From: Ceratopteris richardii | Taxonomy: Eukaryota > Streptophyta > Polypodiopsida > Polypodiales > Pteridaceae | Direction: 5' to 3' | Length of the DNA: 64,000 bases | NCBI GenBank assembly: GCA_020310875.1 | Contig: CM035416.1 | Coordinates: 78,982,278-79,046,277, forward strand | Shown: piece by piece, positions 34,509 through 45,218 of the stretch | Position numbering within the stretch: position 1 is the first letter of the stretch | How the letters are laid out: each line of letters opens with the position of its first letter | Program-made: the position numbers and the translations under genes | Notes under the pieces: generated by a model | The model's input: only the letters and a program-made list of their open reading frames with translations | What the model was told of the DNA's origin: nothing | Database searches by the model: none

Positions 34509-37500
34509 TTGATTATGAATCTATCAACGAAGAAGGGTAAGGATGATGATCACATATTTTACATTGATTCGGGATGCTCGAACCATGTAGCAGGAAATGT
34601 GGCTTTACTTTCTGATTTGGAAGATCCTCATAACAAGCATGAAGTGCAGACAGGAGATGACACAAAGCACTCAGTGGAGAAGATAGGTAATGTGAAGACA
34701 TCAGATGGGAATATGAACCTCTTAAGCAAAGTCTTGTATGTCCCTACAATTACCAAAAATTTAATAAGTGTTGGACAGATTGTTGAAAAAGGATTGCAGG
34801 TTAGATTCAATCGATTTGGAGCATATGTTGAAGACCCAAGGCAAGGCTTTCGAAGGATTGCCAAAGGAGAAAAGACAGGAAGGCTTTTCACTTTTGAAGT
34901 GGAAGATACAAAGAACATAGCTTTGTTTAGCTATGGATCTCAAACTCTAACAGAGTTGGAGATATGGCACAAAAGGCTTGCTCACATTGGTGAGAGGACA
35001 CTCAAACAGATTTGCAGGGACCAAAGTGTACTTGGTTTGCCTAATATCACAAGGCAACACATGATTTATAAGTGTGAAGCTTGTCAACTCGGCAAGGCTC
35101 ATAGACAACCTTTCAATAAGAAAGGATATATGTATCAAAATCCTTTGGATCTAGTGCACACGGATGTGTGGGGTCCAAGTAAGGAGCCATCTATATCAGG
35201 CTCAAGATATTATGTGTCTTTCATAGATGATTGTAGCAGGTGGACCATTCTGTTTTTCATGAAGCACAAGGATGAAGTGTTTAATTGCTTTAAGAAGTAT
35301 ATTGCTCTTGTTGAAAACCAAACAGGTAGGACTTTGAAACGACTCAGATCAGATGGTGGAGGAGAATACTTCTCTTTTGAATTTGATGCCTTCTTGCATG
35401 AAAGAGGCATTAAAAGGGAAGTCACTACAAGGTATACACCCGAACTCAATGGTGTAGCAGAGAGGAGGAACAGAGCTATTGTCGAAGCTGCAAGGTCCAT
35501 GCTCAATGAAAAGGGATTGCCGAACTACCTATGGGCAGAGGCTGTGTCGACAGCCACATATCTCATAAATAGACTTCCATCTAAGTCACTAGATGGAACC
35601 ACTCCATATGAAGTGTGGAATGGAAGAAGACCTAGTCTAGAGCATTGTAAAATCTTTGGATGCTTAGCCTATGCTCACATTCCTTCTCAAGTAAGAGGGA
35701 AATTGGATCCCAAGGCAGAGAAGTGTGTATTCATTGGTTATGATCAAAACCAAAAAGGATATAGATTGTACAATCCAACCAATAAAGGATTTTCTGTGAG
35801 TAGAGATGTAATTTTTGATGAAAACAAATCATGGTTTGATGATGACAGGAAAGTGAAGCTGCCATATGACTTGGATGAAGATTTTCCATCACTTCAACCA
35901 AAGGAGCCAAAGCAGATTGAAGAAAGTGATTCGGAGATTGACCTAGAAGACTTGGAAAGACTAAAGCTATGGAAGAACAAAGGTAAAGCAAAGATGCAGG
36001 ATGCTACATATGGACCCGAGAGCTCACATCAACCACTTAGAAGGTCTTCGAGGGAGAAGAAGAAACCAGAGAGGTTTGGTTATGATACTTCTTTGGTCAC
36101 CAAGCACTCAATCTACATTGCAAAGGATTCAACCAATGTAGAACCTACCACATTTGAAGAAGCACAAAGCAAGAAAGCTTGGAGAGATGCAATGGATGAA
36201 GAAATGGAAGCCTTGAAGGAGAATGACACTTGGGAGCTTGTACCTAACAAGCCATCTATGAAGATAATCGGATCTCGATGGATATACAAAATCAAGAAGA
36301 ATCCAGATGGAAGTATAAATAGACACAAAGCAAGGTTAGTTGCTAAAGGGTTTGCTCAAACCCATGGTATTGATTATGAGGAGACTTTCTCTCCTGTTGC
36401 AAAAATGCCTACAATTAGGGTTCTCATTAGTCTTGCTGCATCTAGAAATTGGAATCTTTATCAACTTGATGTAAAGAATGCTTTCTTGAATGGATGGATT
36501 TCTGAGGAAGTGTATATGGCACAACCTCCTGGATATGAGGATGCACATCATCCTAACTATGTATGCAAACTAAAGAAAGCTTTGTATGGATTGAAGCAAG
36601 CTCCAAGAGCTTGGAATTTCAGATTGGTTACTTATTTGCAGGACCAAGGATTCAAAGCTAGCAAGGCGGATACCTCTTTGTTCATAAAGAGGAATGGATC
36701 TGAAGTGATCTATTTATGTGTGTATGTTGATGATATTATTATCACAGGCAATGATCTTGAAGGAATCAAACAGGTAAAGAGTCAAATGAAGGAGGAGTTC
36801 AAAATAAGTGACCTCGGACCACTCACTTATTTTCTTGGATTGGAGTTGATCTACACAGATTCAGGTATATACATCACACAAAGGAAGTATGTCCATGACA
36901 TGCTCGTCAAGTTCAAGATGGAAAATACCAAGTGTGCAGGTACACCTATGGAGCAAAATCATAAGCTTAGTGCTTATGAAGGAGAGCCAATTGAAGACAT
37001 CACAAGCTATCAAAGCTTGGTTGGAAGTTTGAACTATGCAACACTCACAAGGGTGGATATATGCTATAGTGTTAGCATATTGAGTCAGTTTATGCATAAG
37101 CCGAGAAGACCACATATGGAAGCGGCCAAGCGAGTCCTCAAGTACCTAAAGGGGACCATGAATGAAGGTTTGTTCTATTCATATACTTCAGATATTGAGC
37201 TAAAGGTCTACTCAGATGCAGATTGGGCCGGATCTAAAGATGATAGAAGAAGCACATCAGGGTATATATCATTTGCAGGTTCAAAAATCATTTCTTGGTC
37301 ATCGAAGAAGCAACCAACCGTGGCATTATCTTCTACTGAAGCAGAATATAGAGGTTTGGCTAATGCAACTCAAGAAATCATGTGGTTAAAATCTTTGTAC
37401 ACAGATCTTGGACTTCATTCTTCAACACCTCACATTTTTGGTGACAACACAAGTTCACTACATCTAGCAGCTAATCCGGTATACCATGCTAGAACCAAGC

Positions 37501-37673
37501 ATATTGAAGTCCACTACCATTATGTAAGGGAGAAGCTAATGAGCAAGGATATTCAACTATCCTATGTCTCTACAGATATGCAATGTGCAGACATGTTAAC
37601 TAAAGCTCTTGATGGTACAAAATTAAGTAGATTCAAGTTGATGATTGGCTTGCAGGAAATCAAGGACAATTGA
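34509..37673 (+). CDS. Copia-3 protease-integrase-RT-RNase H polyprotein, unit 1
   Basis: 1054 open codons. Protease active site YIDSGCSNH at residues 18-26. Integrase zinc ligands H154, H159, C189, C192 and catalytic D219, D282, E318 with the D-35-E spacing of retroviral-type integrases. RT has KARLVAKGFAQTHGIDYEET and the catalytic YVDD near residue 740. RNase H has DADWAGSKDDRRSTSGY near 901 and TEAEYRGLA near 943. All catalytic blocks expected for Ty1/Copia pol are visible in the usual order. A polypurine tract (GAGGGGGAGC, 37706-37715) sits directly before the next LTR. Confidence 0.95.
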   Translation: MIMNLSTKKGKDDDHIFYIDSGCSNHVAGNVALLSDLEDPHNKHEVQTGDDTKHSVEKIGNVKTSDGNMNLLSKVLYVPTITKNLISVGQIVEKGLQVRFNRFGAYVEDPRQGFRRIAKGEKTGRLFTFEVEDTKNIALFSYGSQTLTELEIWHKRLAHIGERTLKQICRDQSVLGLPNITRQHMIYKCEACQLGKAHRQPFNKKGYMYQNPLDLVHTDVWGPSKEPSISGSRYYVSFIDDCSRWTILFFMKHKDEVFNCFKKYIALVENQTGRTLKRLRSDGGGEYFSFEFDAFLHERGIKREVTTRYTPELNGVAERRNRAIVEAARSMLNEKGLPNYLWAEAVSTATYLINRLPSKSLDGTTPYEVWNGRRPSLEHCKIFGCLAYAHIPSQVRGKLDPKAEKCVFIGYDQNQKGYRLYNPTNKGFSVSRDVIFDENKSWFDDDRKVKLPYDLDEDFPSLQPKEPKQIEESDSEIDLEDLERLKLWKNKGKAKMQDATYGPESSHQPLRRSSREKKKPERFGYDTSLVTKHSIYIAKDSTNVEPTTFEEAQSKKAWRDAMDEEMEALKENDTWELVPNKPSMKIIGSRWIYKIKKNPDGSINRHKARLVAKGFAQTHGIDYEETFSPVAKMPTIRVLISLAASRNWNLYQLDVKNAFLNGWISEEVYMAQPPGYEDAHHPNYVCKLKKALYGLKQAPRAWNFRLVTYLQDQGFKASKADTSLFIKRNGSEVIYLCVYVDDIIITGNDLEGIKQVKSQMKEEFKISDLGPLTYFLGLELIYTDSGIYITQRKYVHDMLVKFKMENTKCAGTPMEQNHKLSAYEGEPIEDITSYQSLVGSLNYATLTRVDICYSVSILSQFMHKPRRPHMEAAKRVLKYLKGTMNEGLFYSYTSDIELKVYSDADWAGSKDDRRSTSGYISFAGSKIISWSSKKQPTVALSSTEAEYRGLANATQEIMWLKSLYTDLGLHSSTPHIFGDNTSSLHLAANPVYHARTKHIEVHYHYVREKLMSKDIQLSYVSTDMQCADMLTKALDGTKLSRFKLMIGLQEIKDN

Positions 37674-37715
37674 AGACTTATTTGAAGGCCAAGCATGTTA
37701 GGCTTGAGGGGGAGC

Positions 37716-38793
37716 TGTTGGTGCATTTTGCCCAAGCCTACATGCTTGATATGCTTGATATTATCCTCATTTGTAAGTCACATGAGTAGTCATGTGAACA
37801 CCTCTTGTAAAAGAGTACATTTTATCTCTTGTAAATGGAAAAAGAAAAAAGTAAAAGGATGGCTTACCTCATGCATGATGTAAAAGCAAATTCGTGGCTC
37901 CAACTACCAAAATCACGAATTTTTGAGCTGAGGGAATCTCTCCTAACTTTGGGGATCACTTTTAGGTGGAGCCATTCGAATTTGAATTCAAAACTCCCTC
38001 CAAGAATAGCTATAAAAGGAGCAAGAAGGAAGAGGCGATTAGCAAGCCTTGTACGTGACCACTTCATGTCATTTTGTAGAGATTGAAGAGCTTACTCCAT
38101 AGCTCTATCATTCTACTCCCATTGTGCAAAGATTCATTGCCAATGTGGTTGTAATCATATGTGAATCTATACATTTATTATCATCTACCTCTCTGTTTTG
38201 TTCTCTGCTATACTCACTCAGAGCAGTAACTTCAGAAGGTCATATCTCGAGTTTTACTGAACCTTTTTCAGTGTTTTAAAGTGCGTTGGATAGCTCTCAC
38301 TGTCTAGTTTCTACCTATACATTTTCAAGGTCATTGGATTTATACTTTTGGAGATATCTGCATTTTACTGCTTACTGGTCTATCTCTGCAGAGCCCCGAG
38401 AATTGTGGGAATGTTCCAGAACTTGATGAAACTTGTTCTCAGTGCTCAGTCCATCATTTGAAGTGTTTTAACTTGGAATAGGAAGCTTGCTAAGTCTATT
38501 TGCTATGCCCAAAAGGAATTTTTCTAATTCCTTCCAGGTTGAGAGCACTGTTCATTTTTTCCAGCAGGTGTATGTCCAAAAATAGCAAGTTTTGGGAGCT
38601 AGTCATTTCGCAACTAGCCTGTCTTGACTTAAACTTTTGGGATACATGTTCCAAAGTACTTGGCTGATATTTTGGTGGATTTAGGAAGCTCAAAGGGTCT
38701 ACTAATCAACTCTGAAGTCTCAGTTGGCTGGTGTGAAGCTGGTTGTAGCGGCACCTACTCATCTTTGGATTGCATCCACCATCTCTCTTCACA
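37716..38793 (+). repeat. Copia-3 LTR 2 (internal, hybrid)
   Basis: Serves as the 3' LTR of unit 1 and 5' LTR of unit 2. It carries the 3'-LTR variant (G) at position 253 and the 5'-LTR variant (C) at position 997. Confidence 0.95.
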
Positions 38794-38819
38794 GTGGTAT
38801 CAGAGCATAGTCAAGCAAC

Positions 38820-39860
38820 ATGGGAGATGGATTTCCATCAACAATTGACAAATTGGATCGAAACAACTATCCGGCATGGTCTCTAAGGATGGAGGCTTAC
38901 CTTCAAGGGAGGAATCTATATGGATTCATATCCGGAGATGAAGCAATGCCAACCATGAGGAACAAAGGGCAACCATCACATGAAGAAGTGGAAGGACTTT
39001 CGAATTGGTGTTCGAAGGATGCACTTGCAAGGTCCTATATTCTAAACTCAATCTCTGATTTTCTTTTACCTCATGTCAAGGGATGCAAGACATCAAGAGA
39101 AACCTGGAATGCACTTGCTTCTTTCTTCTCTTCCAACACTCGAGCAAGGAAGAACCAATTGTGGATGGAGTTCACAACAATGAAGAAAAGCCCGAAGCAA
39201 AATGTGACTGATTATGTCACAAAGATGAAGGAGATTTCCGACCAACTTGGAAGCATTGGAGAGGTAATTGAAGAGGAGCAAATCATAAGACAAATCATGA
39301 ATGGAATCAAAGTAGACGACAAGTGGGAGTCATTCACAACAGCCATGGATTTATACATGGATATGCATGTACCCGACCTCAACACACTCATGGGCCAACT
39401 CTTCACTCATGAAGCAAAGATTAGCAAAGGTGGTGAGTCCTCAAGAGGTAATCAAACTTCTGCCTTATATTCTGATAAAGCTAAGGTCAAGGACAAGTCA
39501 AAGAATAGAAAGAATGAAGATGAAGGAAGCTCTTTCCAAGCAAACTTTGCAGGTAGAGGATGAGCTAGAGGAAGAGGCAGAAGTGGAAAGCAATGCAGGG
39601 GGAGATTCCAATCATCTCAACCTTGCAACATATGTGGCTTATCTAACCATACTACTGAAGAATGTTTCAGGAATCCAAGGAACTCAAGAGGAAGAGGATT
39701 CAATAGAGGTGGCTATGGATCAAATAGAGGCAGGTACAATGGAGGCTACAACAACAACTACTACAACAACAATTACAACAACAACAACAACTATCAAAGT
39801 GGCCATAGAGGAAGAAGAGATTACAATAACTATGCAGAGGACCAAAGTCAAGAAGATTCA
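38820..39860 (+). CDS. Copia-3 gag, unit 2
   Basis: I noticed no difference from unit 1 gag; offset by 5355 bases. Confidence 0.85.
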
Positions 39861-39863
39861 TTA

Positions 39864-42800
39864 TTGATTATGAATCTATCAACGAAGAAGGGTAAGGATG
39901 ATGATCACATATTTTACATTGATTCGGGATGCTCGAACCATGTAGCAGGAAATGTGGCTTTACTTTCTGATTTGGAAGATCCTCATAACAAGCATGAAGT
40001 GCAGACAGGAGATGACACAAAGCACTCAGTGGAGAAGATAGGTAATGTGAAGACATCATATGGGAATATGAACCTCTTAAGCAAAGTCTTGTATGTCCCT
40101 ACAATTACCAAAAATTTAATAAGTGTTGGACAGATTGTTGAAAAAGGATTGCAGGTTAGATTCAATCGATTTGGAGCATATGTTGAAGACCCAAGGCAAG
40201 GCTTTCGAAGGATTGCCAAAGGAGAAAAGACAGGAAGGCTTTTCACTTTTGAAGTGGAAGATACAAAGAACATAGCTTTGTTTAGCTATGGATCTCAAAC
40301 TCTAACAGAGTTGGAGATATGGCACAAAAGGCTTGCTCACATTGGTGAGAGGACACTCAAACAGATTTGCAGGGACCAAAGTGTACTTGGTTTGCCTAAT
40401 ATCACAAGGCAACACATGATTTATAAGTGTGAAGCTTGTCAACTCGGCAAGGCTCATAGACAACCTTTCAATAAGAAAGGATATATGTATCAAAATCCTT
40501 TGGATCTAGTGCACACGGATGTGTGGGGTCCAAGTAAGGAGCCATCTATATCAGGCTCAAGATATTATGTGTCTTTCATAGATGATTGTAGCAGGTGGAC
40601 CATTCTGTTTTTCATGAAGCACAAGGATGAAGTGTTTAATTGCTTTAAGAAGTATATTGCTCTTGTTGAAAACCAAACAGGTAGGACTTTGAAACGACTC
40701 AGATCAGATGGTGGAGGAGAATACTTCTCTTTTGAATTTGATGCCTTCTTGCATGAAAGAGGCATTAAAAGGGAAGTCACTACAAGGTATACACCCGAAC
40801 TCAATGGTGTAGCAGAGAGGAGGAACAGAGCTATTGTCGAAGCTGCAAGGTCCATGCTCAATGAAAAGGGATTGCCGAACTACCTATGGGCAGAGGCTGT
40901 GTCGACAGCCACATATCTCATAAATAGACTTCCATCTAAGTCACTAGATGGAACCACTCCATATGAAGTGTGGAATGGAAGAAGACCTAGTCTAGAGCAT
41001 TGTAAAATCTTTGGATGCTTAGCCTATGCTCACATTCCTTCTCAAGTAAGAGGGAAATTGGATCCCAAGGCAGAGAAGTGTGTATTCATTGGTTATGATC
41101 AAAACCAAAAAGGATATAGATTGTACAATCCAACCAATAAAGGATTTTCTGTGAGTAGAGATGTAATTTTTGATGAAAACAAATCATGGTTTGATGATGA
41201 CAGGAAAGTGAAGCTGCCATATGACTTGGATGAAGATTTTCCATCACTTCAACCAAAGGAGCCAAAGCAGATTGAAGAAAGTGATTCGGAGATTGACCTA
41301 GAAGACTTGGAAAGACTAAAGCTATGGAAGAACAAAGGTAAAGCAAAGATGCAGGATGCTACATATGGACCCGAGAGCTCACATCAACCACTTAGAAGGT
41401 CTTCGAGGGAGAAGAAGAAACCAGAGAGGTTTGGTTATGATACTTCTTTGGTCACCAAGCACTCAATCTACATTGCAAAGGATTCAACCAATGTAGAACC
41501 TACCACATTTGAAGAAGCACAAAGCAAGAAAGCTTGGAGAGATGCAATGGATGAAGAAATGGAAGCCTTGAAGGAGAATGACACTTGGGAGCTTGTACCT
41601 AACAAGCCATCTATGAAGATAATCGGATCTCGATGGATATACAAAATCAAGAAGAATCCAGATGGAAGTATAAATAGACACAAAGCAAGGTTAGTTGCTA
41701 AAGGGTTTGCTCAAACCCATGGTATTGATTATGAGGAGACTTTCTCTCCTGTTGCAAAAATGCCTACAATTAGGGTTCTCATTAGTCTTGCTGCATCTAG
41801 AAATTGGAATCTTTATCAACTTGATGTAAAGAATGCTTTCTTGAATGGATGGATTTCTGAGGAAGTGTATATGGCACAACCTCCTGGATATGAGGATGCA
41901 CATCATCCTAACTATGTATGCAAACTAAAGAAAGCTTTGTATGGATTGAAGCAAGCTCCAAGAGCTTGGAATTTCAGATTGGTTACTTATTTGCAGGACC
42001 AAGGATTCAAAGCTAGCAAGGCGGATACCTCTTTGTTCATAAAGAGGAATGGATCTGAAGTGATCTATTTATGTGTGTATGTTGATGATATTATTATCAC
42101 AGGCAATGATCTTGAAGGAATCAAACAGGTAAAGAGTCAAATGAAGGAGGAGTTCAAAATAAGTGACCTCGGACCACTCACTTATTTTCTTGGATTGGAG
42201 TTGATCTACACAGATTCAGGTATATACATCACACAAAGGAAGTATGTCCATGACATGCTCGTCAAGTTCAAGATGGAAAATACCAAGTGTGCAGGTACAC
42301 CTATGGAGCAAAATCATAAGCTTAGTGCTTATGAAGGAGAGCCAATTGAAGACATCACAAGCTATCAAAGCTTGGTTGGAAGTTTGAACTATGCAACACT
42401 CACAAGGGTGGATATATGCTATAGTGTTAGCATATTGAGTCAGTTTATGCATAAGCCGAGAAGACCACATATGGAAGCGGCCAAGCGAGTCCTCAAGTAC
42501 CTAAAGGGGACCATGAATGAAGGTTTGTTCTATTCATATACTTCAGATATTGAGCTAAAGGTCTACTCAGATGCAGATTGGGCCGGATCTAAAGATGATA
42601 GAAGAAGCACATCAGGGTATATATCATTTGCAGGTTCAAAAATCATTTCTTGGTCATCGAAGAAGCAACCAACCGTGGCATTATCTTCTACTGAAGCAGA
42701 ATATAGAGGTTTGGCTAATGCAACTCAAGAAATCATGTGGTTAAAATCTTTGTACACAGATCTTGGACTTCATTCTTCAACACCTCACATTTTTGGTGAC

Positions 42801-43028
42801 AACACAAGTTCACTACATCTAGCAGCTAATCCGGTATACCATGCTAGAACCAAGCATATTGAAGTCCACTACCATTATGTAAGGGAGAAGCTAATGAGCA
42901 AGGATATTCAACTATCCTATGTCTCTACAGATATGCAATGTGCAGACATGTTAACTAAAGCTCTTGATGGTACAAAATTAAGTAGATTCAAGTTGATGAT
43001 TGGCTTGCAGGAAATCAAGGACAATTGA
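39864..43028 (+). CDS. Copia-3 pol, unit 2
   Basis: Same 1054-codon polyprotein as unit 1. One amino-acid difference from unit 1 is seen, in the early protease part (Asp in unit 1, Tyr here). It is shared with unit 3, so units 2 and 3 are the closest pair. Confidence 0.95.
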   Translation: MIMNLSTKKGKDDDHIFYIDSGCSNHVAGNVALLSDLEDPHNKHEVQTGDDTKHSVEKIGNVKTSYGNMNLLSKVLYVPTITKNLISVGQIVEKGLQVRFNRFGAYVEDPRQGFRRIAKGEKTGRLFTFEVEDTKNIALFSYGSQTLTELEIWHKRLAHIGERTLKQICRDQSVLGLPNITRQHMIYKCEACQLGKAHRQPFNKKGYMYQNPLDLVHTDVWGPSKEPSISGSRYYVSFIDDCSRWTILFFMKHKDEVFNCFKKYIALVENQTGRTLKRLRSDGGGEYFSFEFDAFLHERGIKREVTTRYTPELNGVAERRNRAIVEAARSMLNEKGLPNYLWAEAVSTATYLINRLPSKSLDGTTPYEVWNGRRPSLEHCKIFGCLAYAHIPSQVRGKLDPKAEKCVFIGYDQNQKGYRLYNPTNKGFSVSRDVIFDENKSWFDDDRKVKLPYDLDEDFPSLQPKEPKQIEESDSEIDLEDLERLKLWKNKGKAKMQDATYGPESSHQPLRRSSREKKKPERFGYDTSLVTKHSIYIAKDSTNVEPTTFEEAQSKKAWRDAMDEEMEALKENDTWELVPNKPSMKIIGSRWIYKIKKNPDGSINRHKARLVAKGFAQTHGIDYEETFSPVAKMPTIRVLISLAASRNWNLYQLDVKNAFLNGWISEEVYMAQPPGYEDAHHPNYVCKLKKALYGLKQAPRAWNFRLVTYLQDQGFKASKADTSLFIKRNGSEVIYLCVYVDDIIITGNDLEGIKQVKSQMKEEFKISDLGPLTYFLGLELIYTDSGIYITQRKYVHDMLVKFKMENTKCAGTPMEQNHKLSAYEGEPIEDITSYQSLVGSLNYATLTRVDICYSVSILSQFMHKPRRPHMEAAKRVLKYLKGTMNEGLFYSYTSDIELKVYSDADWAGSKDDRRSTSGYISFAGSKIISWSSKKQPTVALSSTEAEYRGLANATQEIMWLKSLYTDLGLHSSTPHIFGDNTSSLHLAANPVYHARTKHIEVHYHYVREKLMSKDIQLSYVSTDMQCADMLTKALDGTKLSRFKLMIGLQEIKDN

Positions 43029-43070
43029 AGACTTATTTGAAGGCCAAGCATGTTAGGCTTGAGGGGGAGC

Positions 43071-44148
43071 TGTTGGTGCATTTTGCCCAAGCCTACATGC
43101 TTGATATGCTTGATATTATCCTCATTTGTAAGTCACATGAGTAGTCATGTGAACACCTCTTGTAAAAGAGTACATTTTATCTCTTGTAAATGGAAAAAGA
43201 AAAAAGTAAAAGGATGGCTTACCTCATGCATGATGTAAAAGCAAATTCGTGGCTCCAACTACCAAAATCACGAATTTTTGAGCTGAGGGAATCTCTCCTA
43301 ACTTTGGGGATCACTTTTAGGTGGAGCCATTCGAATTTGAATTCAAAACTCCCTCCAAGAATAGCTATAAAAGGAGCAAGAAGGAAGAGGCGATTAGCAA
43401 GCCTTGTACGTGACCACTTCATGTCATTTTGTAGAGATTGAAGAGCTTACTCCATAGCTCTATCATTCTACTCCCATTGTGCAAAGATTCATTGCCAATG
43501 TGGTTGTAATCATATGTGAATCTATACATTTATTATCATCTACCTCTCTGTTTTGTTCTCTGCTATACTCACTCAGAGCAGTAACTTCAGAAGGTCATAT
43601 CTCGAGTTTTACTGAACCTTTTTCAGTGTTTTAAAGTGCGTTGGATAGCTCTCACTGTCTAGTTTCTACCTATACATTTTCAAGGTCATTGGATTTATAC
43701 TTTTGGAGATATCTGCATTTTACTGCTTACTGGTCTATCTCTGCAGAGCCCCGAGAATTGTGGGAATGTTCCAGAACTTGATGAAACTTGTTCTCAGTGC
43801 TCAGTCCATCATTTGAAGTGTTTTAACTTGGAATAGGAAGCTTGCTAAGTCTATTTGCTATGCCCAAAAGGAATTTTTCTAATTCCTTCCAGGTTGAGAG
43901 CACTGTTCATTTTTTCCAGCAGGTGTATGTCCAAAAATAGCAAGTTTTGGGAGCTAGTCATTTCGCAACTAGCCTGTCTTGACTTAAACTTTTGGGATAC
44001 ATGTTCCAAAGTACTTGGCTGATATTTTGGTGGATTTAGGAAGCTCAAAGGGTCTACTAATCAACTCTGAAGTCTCAGTTGGCTGGTGTGAAGCTGGTTG
44101 TAGCGGCACCTACTCATCTTTGGATTGCATCCACCATCTCTCTTCACA
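43071..44148 (+). repeat. Copia-3 LTR 3 (internal, hybrid)
   Basis: Carries the same variant combination as LTR 2 (G at position 253, C at 997). Shared by units 2 and 3. Confidence 0.95.
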
Positions 44149-44174
44149 GTGGTATCAGAGCATAGTCAAGCAAC

Positions 44175-45215
44175 ATGGGAGATGGATTTCCATCAACAAT
44201 TGACAAATTGGATCGAAACAACTATCCGGCATGGTCTCTAAGGATGGAGGCTTACCTTCAAGGGAGGAATCTATATGGATTCATATCCGGAGATGAAGCA
44301 ATGCCAACCATGAGGAACAAAGGGCAACCATCACATGAAGAAGTGGAAGGACTTTCGAATTGGTGTTCGAAGGATGCACTTGCAAGGTCCTATATTCTAA
44401 ACTCAATCTCTGATTTTCTTTTACCTCATGTCAAGGGATGCAAGACATCAAGAGAAACCTGGAATGCACTTGCTTCTTTCTTCTCTTCCAACACTCGAGC
44501 AAGGAAGAACCAATTGTGGATGGAGTTCACAACAATGAAGAAAAGCCCGAAGCAAAATGTGACTGATTATGTCACAAAGATGAAGGAGATTTCCGACCAA
44601 CTTGGAAGCATTGGAGAGGTAATTGAAGAGGAGCAAATCATAAGACAAATCATGAATGGAATCAAAGTAGACGACAAGTGGGAGTCATTCACAACAGCCA
44701 TGGATTTATACATGGATATGCATGTACCCGACCTCAACACACTCATGGGCCAACTCTTCACTCATGAAGCAAAGATTAGCAAAGGTGGTGAGTCCTCAAG
44801 AGGTAATCAAACTTCTGCCTTATATTCTGATAAAGCTAAGGTCAAGGACAAGTCAAAGAATAGAAAGAATGAAGATGAAGGAAGCTCTTTCCAAGCAAAC
44901 TTTGCAGGTAGAGGATGAGCTAGAGGAAGAGGCAGAAGTGGAAAGCAATGCAGGGGGAGATTCCAATCATCTCAACCTTGCAACATATGTGGCTTATCTA
45001 ACCATACTACTGAAGAATGTTTCAGGAATCCAAGGAACTCAAGAGGAAGAGGATTCAATAGAGGTGGCTATGGATCAAATAGAGGCAGGTACAATGGAGG
45101 CTACAACAACAACTACTACAACAACAATTACAACAACAACAACAACTATCAAAGTGGCCATAGAGGAAGAAGAGATTACAATAACTATGCAGAGGACCAA
45201 AGTCAAGAAGATTCA
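44175..45215 (+). CDS. Copia-3 gag, unit 3
   Basis: I noticed no difference from units 1 and 2; offset by a further 5355 bases. Confidence 0.85.
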
Positions 45216-45218
45216 TTA

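Noticed and set aside
34050-34512. Separate Thr/Glu-rich frame beside Copia-3 gag
   Set aside because: It is an off-frame reading of the gag region, including the ACAACA run, and repeats in all three units only because the DNA does.
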